Assembly: GCF_001634885.1 (NCBI RefSeq)
Contig: NZ_LWEX01000327.1
Location: 1-35,062, forward strand
Source of the DNA: Sulfitobacter sp. HI0040
GTDB lineage: Bacteria; Pseudomonadota; Alphaproteobacteria; Rhodobacterales; Rhodobacteraceae
DNA: 35,062 bases
Direction of reading: 5' to 3'
The notes below the pieces were generated by a model. The model saw only the letters and a list, made by a program, of their open reading frames with translations. It did no database searches and was not told the origin of the DNA. A program made the position numbers and the translations under genes. Below are positions 30,952 to 35,062 of this stretch, piece by piece. Each line of letters begins with the position of its first letter. Positions within the stretch are counted from its first letter, which is position 1.

Positions 30952-32352
30952 ATGAACGATATTTCCTCCACCCGGACCGCCCCCGCCTGTCCGACCAACG
31001 GGCAGGGTGCTTCGCGCAGGGGCCTGCGCCTCATGGGCGGGACGCTGGTTGCCGCCCTGCTGCTGGGGGCATGCTCCGAAAAGGAAGTCTATCTTCCCGG
31101 CAAGCGTGAAGACATCCGCTCCGTCCTGCGGTCGGGGACGGGCCAGCCGCAGGATATCGTGGACACGGATACGCCGAACCGGGCGCAGGCCATTTCGCTT
31201 CCCCCCGCGCAGGTCAACGCAGACTGGACCCATACCATCGGCACCCCGCGTTACCGCGTGCCGCATCCGGCGCTGAGCGCGACGCCCCGCCTTGCATGGA
31301 GCGCCGATATCGGCGCAGGCGACAGCCGCAAGCTGCGCATCACCGCTGATCCGGTGGTGGCGAACGGGCGCATCTACACGCTGGACGCGGGCGCGCGGGT
31401 CACGGCCACCTCGACCTCCGGCGCGACGCTCTGGTCGCGGGATCTGACCCCGGCCACGGATGCACAGGGCCAGGCCACGGGTGGCGGGCTCGTGGTCGAG
31501 GGTGGAACGCTTTATGTGTCCTCCGGTTTCGGCATCCTCGCCGCGCTCGATGCCGCCACCGGCGCACAGCGTTGGCAGCAGGAGTTGGACGCGACAGGCT
31601 CCGGCACGCCGACAGTCTACGGCGATCTGGTCTATCTGACCGCTGGCGATGACACGGGCTGGGCGGTTGAAAAGTCCAACGGGCGCATCGCATGGCAGAT
31701 CGGCGCCAGCACCGACATCAACAATGTGCTGGGTGCGCCCGCACCCGCCGTTACCGATACTTTCGCCATCTTCGGCTTCGGCTCGGGCGAGGTGAAAGGC
31801 GTGTTCCGGCAGGGTGGCGTGGGCCGCTGGGATACAGCGGTCGTGGGCAGGCGCCCGGGGCGGGCACTCGCCAGCGTGTCGGATGTGACCAGCGCGCCGG
31901 TGGTTTCGGGCAATACCGTCTATGTCGGCAATCAGTCCGGGCGGCTCGCCGCGCTGGACATCGACAGCGGCGACCGGCGCTGGACGGTCAAGGAAGGTGC
32001 GGTAGGCCCCGTGCTGCCCGTGGGCGGCAGCGTTTTTGCGATCACGGATCTGAACCGCTTGGTACGTCTCGACGCGGCGACGGGTGCGCGCATCTGGAGC
32101 GTGGCCTTGCCCTATTTCGTCAAGGACAAGCCGAAGCGGCAGTCGGAGATCCACCCCAACCACGGCCCGATCCTTGCGGGGGGGCGGCTGATCGTCGCGT
32201 CGGGTGACGGCTTCCTGCGCAGCTATGACCCGGTGAGCGGCGCGTTGACGGGCAGCGTGGCGCTGCCCGGTGGTGCCACGACGGCGCCGGTTGTCGCAGG
32301 CCGCACGCTTTACGTGGTCTCCGCCGACGGGCAACTGCACGCTTTCCGTTGA
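30952..32352 (+). CDS. bamB: Outer membrane assembly lipoprotein BamB
   Basis: BamB is the beta-propeller lipoprotein of the BAM complex, which inserts outer-membrane proteins. The sequence has a lipobox ending LLGAC (C41) and PQQ-type beta-propeller repeats through the rest (for example RIYTLDAGARVTATSTSGATLWSRDL-like blades repeating AxDxxTGxxxW). The protein is 466 residues from ATG 30952 with AGGA upstream. That leaves a 27-residue N-terminal extension before the lipoprotein signal, so ATG 31033 (M28) is a credible alternative. It lies between the YfgM-like gene and der. Confidence 0.88.
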   Translation: MNDISSTRTAPACPTNGQGASRRGLRLMGGTLVAALLLGACSEKEVYLPGKREDIRSVLRSGTGQPQDIVDTDTPNRAQAISLPPAQVNADWTHTIGTPRYRVPHPALSATPRLAWSADIGAGDSRKLRITADPVVANGRIYTLDAGARVTATSTSGATLWSRDLTPATDAQGQATGGGLVVEGGTLYVSSGFGILAALDAATGAQRWQQELDATGSGTPTVYGDLVYLTAGDDTGWAVEKSNGRIAWQIGASTDINNVLGAPAPAVTDTFAIFGFGSGEVKGVFRQGGVGRWDTAVVGRRPGRALASVSDVTSAPVVSGNTVYVGNQSGRLAALDIDSGDRRWTVKEGAVGPVLPVGGSVFAITDLNRLVRLDAATGARIWSVALPYFVKDKPKRQSEIHPNHGPILAGGRLIVASGDGFLRSYDPVSGALTGSVALPGGATTAPVVAGRTLYVVSADGQLHAFR

Positions 32353-32415
32353 CCGGCAAATGAGCTAAGGCGCAGGTTCCATCCGGCCTTCGGGCCAATC
32401 CGGAGCCTGTGCGCC

Positions 32416-33882
32416 ATGTCCTTTACCCTCGCCATCGTCGGCCGCCCGAACGTCGGCAAATCAACCCTGTTCAACCGGCTGGTCGGCAAACGGCTGGCGC
32501 TGGTGGATGACCAGCCCGGGGTGACCCGAGATCTGCGCGAAGGTGCGGCGCGGCTGGCCGACCTGCGGTTCACGGTGATCGACACCGCCGGGCTCGAAGA
32601 GGTCACGGACGACAGCCTTCAGGGCCGGATGCGCAGGCTCACCGAACGGGCCGTCGACATGGCCGATATCTGCCTTTTCATGATCGATGCGCGGGTGGGG
32701 GTGACCCCTTCCGATCTGGTGTTTGCGGATATCCTGCGCAAGCGGTCCGCGCATGTGATCCTTGCGGCCAACAAGGCCGAAGGGGCCGCCGCCGATGCCG
32801 GCGTGATCGAGGCCTATTCCCTGGGTCTTGGCGAACCCGTGCGCCTGTCTGCGGAACATGGCGAGGGGCTCAATGACCTTTACACGCAACTCATGCCGCT
32901 GGCCGATGCCTTCGCCGAACGGGCGGAAAGCGACGCCCCTGAAACGGATGTGGACCTGACCGAGGAAGAGGCCGAAGAGACCGAGGATATGCCGGTGCCC
33001 ACCGCGGCCAAGCCGCTTCAGGTCGCGGTCGTGGGGCGCCCCAACGCTGGCAAATCGACGCTGATCAACCAGATACTCGGCGAAGACCGCCTGCTGACCG
33101 GGCCGGAGGCGGGTATCACGCGCGATGCGATCTCGCTCCGGACGGACTGGCAGGGGGTGCCCATGCGCATCTTCGATACTGCCGGGATGCGCAAGAAAGC
33201 CAAGGTGCAGGAAAAGCTGGAAAAGCTCTCGGTCAGCGACGGTCTGCGCGCCGTCAAGTTCGCGGAGGTCGTCGTGGTACTGCTGGATGCCGAGATCCCG
33301 TTCGAGCAGCAGGACCTGCGTATCGCCGATCTGGCGGAGCGCGAAGGCCGCGCGGTCGTCATCGCGGTGAACAAATGGGACATCGAGGAAGACCGGCAGG
33401 GCAAGCTGAAGGCGCTGAAGGAAAGTTTCGAGCGGCTTCTGCCGCAGTTGCGCGGCGCGCCGCTGATCACCGTCAGTGCCAAGACGGGCCGGGGGCTCGA
33501 CCGGCTCCATGCCGCAATCATGCGCGCCTATGAGGTCTGGAACCGCCGCGTCACCACCGCGCAGCTCAACCGTTGGCTTTCCGGCATGATGGAGGCGCAT
33601 CCGCCCCCCGCGCCGCAGGGCAAGCGGATCAAGCTGCGCTACATGACGCAGGCCAAGACGCGCCCGCCCGGTTTCGTCGTGATGTGCAGCCATCCCGACA
33701 AGGTGCCGGAAAGCTACAATCGCTATCTTGTCAACGGCTTGCGGCTCGACTTTGACATGCCGGGCACGCCCATACGGCTGTGGATGCGCGGCCAGTCTGA
33801 TGCGAATCCCTACAAGGGCCGCAAGAAGGCCGCGCCCTCCAAGCTGCGCAAACATACCGAAGGCCGGCGCAGCGACCGCTAG
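32416..33882 (+). CDS. der: Ribosome-associated GTPase Der (EngA)
   Basis: Der is a double-domain GTPase needed for 50S subunit assembly. The protein has 488 residues. The first P-loop is GRPNVGKST at 9-17 and the second is GRPNAGKST at 207-215. Switch G3 motifs are DTAGLEE and [10 protein letters not shown]. The G4 motif is NKWD in the second domain but NKAE in the first. The C-terminal KH-like domain runs from about 390 ([29 protein letters not shown]). It ends nine bases before the convergent TspO-like gene. Confidence 0.96.
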   Translation: MSFTLAIVGRPNVGKSTLFNRLVGKRLALVDDQPGVTRDLREGAARLADLRFTVIDTAGLEEVTDDSLQGRMRRLTERAVDMADICLFMIDARVGVTPSDLVFADILRKRSAHVILAANKAEGAAADAGVIEAYSLGLGEPVRLSAEHGEGLNDLYTQLMPLADAFAERAESDAPETDVDLTEEEAEETEDMPVPTAAKPLQVAVVGRPNAGKSTLINQILGEDRLLTGPEAGITRDAISLRTDWQGVPMRIFDTAGMRKKAKVQEKLEKLSVSDGLRAVKFAEVVVVLLDAEIPFEQQDLRIADLAEREGRAVVIAVNKWDIEEDRQGKLKALKESFERLLPQLRGAPLITVSAKTGRGLDRLHAAIMRAYEVWNRRVTTAQLNRWLSGMMEAHPPPAPQGKRIKLRYMTQAKTRPPGFVVMCSHPDKVPESYNRYLVNGLRLDFDMPGTPIRLWMRGQSDANPYKGRKKAAPSKLRKHTEGRRSDR

Positions 33883-33891
33883 GAAGGCCGC

Positions 33892-34608
33892 TCAGCCGGT
33901 GCGGAAGGCGCGTAGCATGGGCACCAGCATCACGACCGCGCCGCCTGCCGCGACGGCCGCCACGATCGTATCCGCTTCGTAGGTGGCGACGATCACGGCT
34001 ATCAGCGCCCATATCACGGCGAGGCCATAGGTGGGCGTTCGGCGCAGGGCGGCCTGCACGAAGGCACCGACCACGATGGCAAGCCCCAGGAAAACGATGG
34101 CCGCCATCGTGCGGTCCAACACCCCGTAGCCCGCCGCAACCACGCCCAACGACACGCAGGACGCCGCACTCAGCCAGCCTGCATAGAGCCCCACGGGTGC
34201 GGCCCCCCAGAGCGGGTCTTGTGCCGGGGCGAGGAAAAGGGCCGCCAGCGCGGTGAGCAGCATCGCCCAGATCAACACGGTGGCCCAGACCGGGCTGAGC
34301 ACCGCCACGGCCAGCCAGCCGGTGCCGATGGCGAGCGAAAGGCAGAGCGGTTTTCGCATGTCATGCCACTGCGGGTCGCGCGGGGCCTTCCAGAGGCTCC
34401 ATCCCGCCCCCGCGATCAGCCACGCATAGATCAGCCCCCAGATGGCAAAGGCATAGCCTGCGGGCTGTACTGCCGGGTCTTCCTGCGGAATGGGGAACTG
34501 GTCCGGGTCGAACCCGGCGAAGCCCTCCACCAGAAGGGGGGAGGCCGCAAAACTGATGCTGAGGAGGAGGGTAAGGACCGCGAGCGCGGTTCGCTGGGGA
34601 TAGGTCAT
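33892..34608 (-). CDS. TspO/MBR-like tryptophan-rich membrane protein
   Basis: This is a 238-residue polytopic membrane protein with about seven hydrophobic helices. The Pro- and Trp-rich segment PAGYAFAIWGLIYAWLIAGAGW (its middle 20 residues are the key part) resembles the TspO/MBR-related family of tryptophan-rich sensory proteins. Canonical TspO has five helices and about 160 residues, so this is a longer relative and the porphyrin- or sterol-binding role of TspO should not be assumed. An AAAGG-type site precedes ATG 34606-34608. It is convergent with der and upstream of no other gene on its strand. Confidence 0.65.
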   Translation of the reverse strand: MTYPQRTALAVLTLLLSISFAASPLLVEGFAGFDPDQFPIPQEDPAVQPAGYAFAIWGLIYAWLIAGAGWSLWKAPRDPQWHDMRKPLCLSLAIGTGWLAVAVLSPVWATVLIWAMLLTALAALFLAPAQDPLWGAAPVGLYAGWLSAASCVSLGVVAAGYGVLDRTMAAIVFLGLAIVVGAFVQAALRRTPTYGLAVIWALIAVIVATYEADTIVAAVAAGGAVVMLVPMLRAFRTG

Positions 34609-34688
34609 GGGAGGCCTTTCAAGCGGCTGGGCGCGCGGTTGGCCGCGCGCGCTGCTCTACCTTCGCGGATATGACCAGCCTTGGCAAA

Positions 34689-34715
34689 CGCCGCGCCGCC
34701 GCAGTCGGCGCGGCG
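34689..34715 (-). terminator. Hairpin terminator after serS
   Basis: CGCCGCGCCG (34689-34698) is complementary to CGGCGCGGCG (34706-34715) around a seven-base loop. Read on the minus strand, it lies ten bases after the serS stop and is followed by TTTGCC. It probably ends serS transcription before the TspO-like gene. Confidence 0.6.
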
Positions 34716-34724
34716 GAAAGCCCG

Positions 34725-35062
<338 letters not shown>

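Overview
The window looks like a chromosomal segment of a GC-rich marine-type alphaproteobacterium, most likely Rhodobacterales (Roseobacter/Paracoccus relatives). The reasons are the gene families (heterotetrameric sarcosine oxidase, two-TM CcmI, DUF1289 next to RuvX, DusA, a YfgM-like/BamB/Der run), the high G+C at third codon positions, and the frequent GTGA/ATGA overlaps. This is inferred from remembered family resemblance; no database search was run.

Layout. 1-824: an IS5-family (IS427-like) element with a two-frame transposase, its left tip just outside the window. 825-1904: an AT-richer, gene-poor accessory patch. It holds a DUF2971-type gene cut by the IS, a pair of 22-nt inverted repeats (20 of 22 matching) framing about 270 bp, a tRNA T-arm-like sequence and one possible microprotein. 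1905-4917 (minus): an SH3-like secreted protein, then the queuosine precursor operon queC-queD-queE-queF. 5118-8685 (plus): dusA, a TauE-type exporter translationally coupled to a PhyH-like 2-oxoglutarate oxygenase, and an EamA permease. 8831-9037: a small ORF. 9052-11014 (minus): ccmI-ruvX-DUF1289 with 4-nt overlaps.

11250-16987 (plus): the sarcosine oxidase operon soxB-soxD-soxA-soxG. It is interrupted between soxB and soxD by a gene for an 85-aa one-TM protein followed by a terminator-like hairpin, and it carries a possible 30-aa microORF packed between soxD and soxA. After it come a secreted Cys-containing protein (16991-17455), Fe-type superoxide dismutase, and an overlapping pair: a 69-aa hydrophilic protein plus a host-attachment/baeRF-like protein. 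19217-19771 (minus): a LOG-family phosphoribohydrolase. 19861-24227 (plus): a LysM protein with a long disordered region, an Atm1-type ABC exporter and a small conserved hypothetical. 24263-30002 (minus): a DUF302 protein and an RND pump with its membrane-fusion protein. 30201-33882 (plus): YfgM-like, BamB and Der. 33892 to the end (minus): a TspO/MBR-like membrane protein and the C-terminus of seryl-tRNA synthetase.

Functional themes: tRNA maturation (Q and D modification, SerRS), one-carbon/glycine-betaine degradation by sarcosine oxidase, which yields H2O2, cytochrome c maturation, and envelope biogenesis and efflux. Most of the window is ordinary core genome. The least explained parts are the accessory patch at 825-1904, the extra small ORFs inside the sox operon, the oxygenase coupled to the TauE exporter, the 69-aa/baeRF-like pair, and the RND permease with extra membrane segments.
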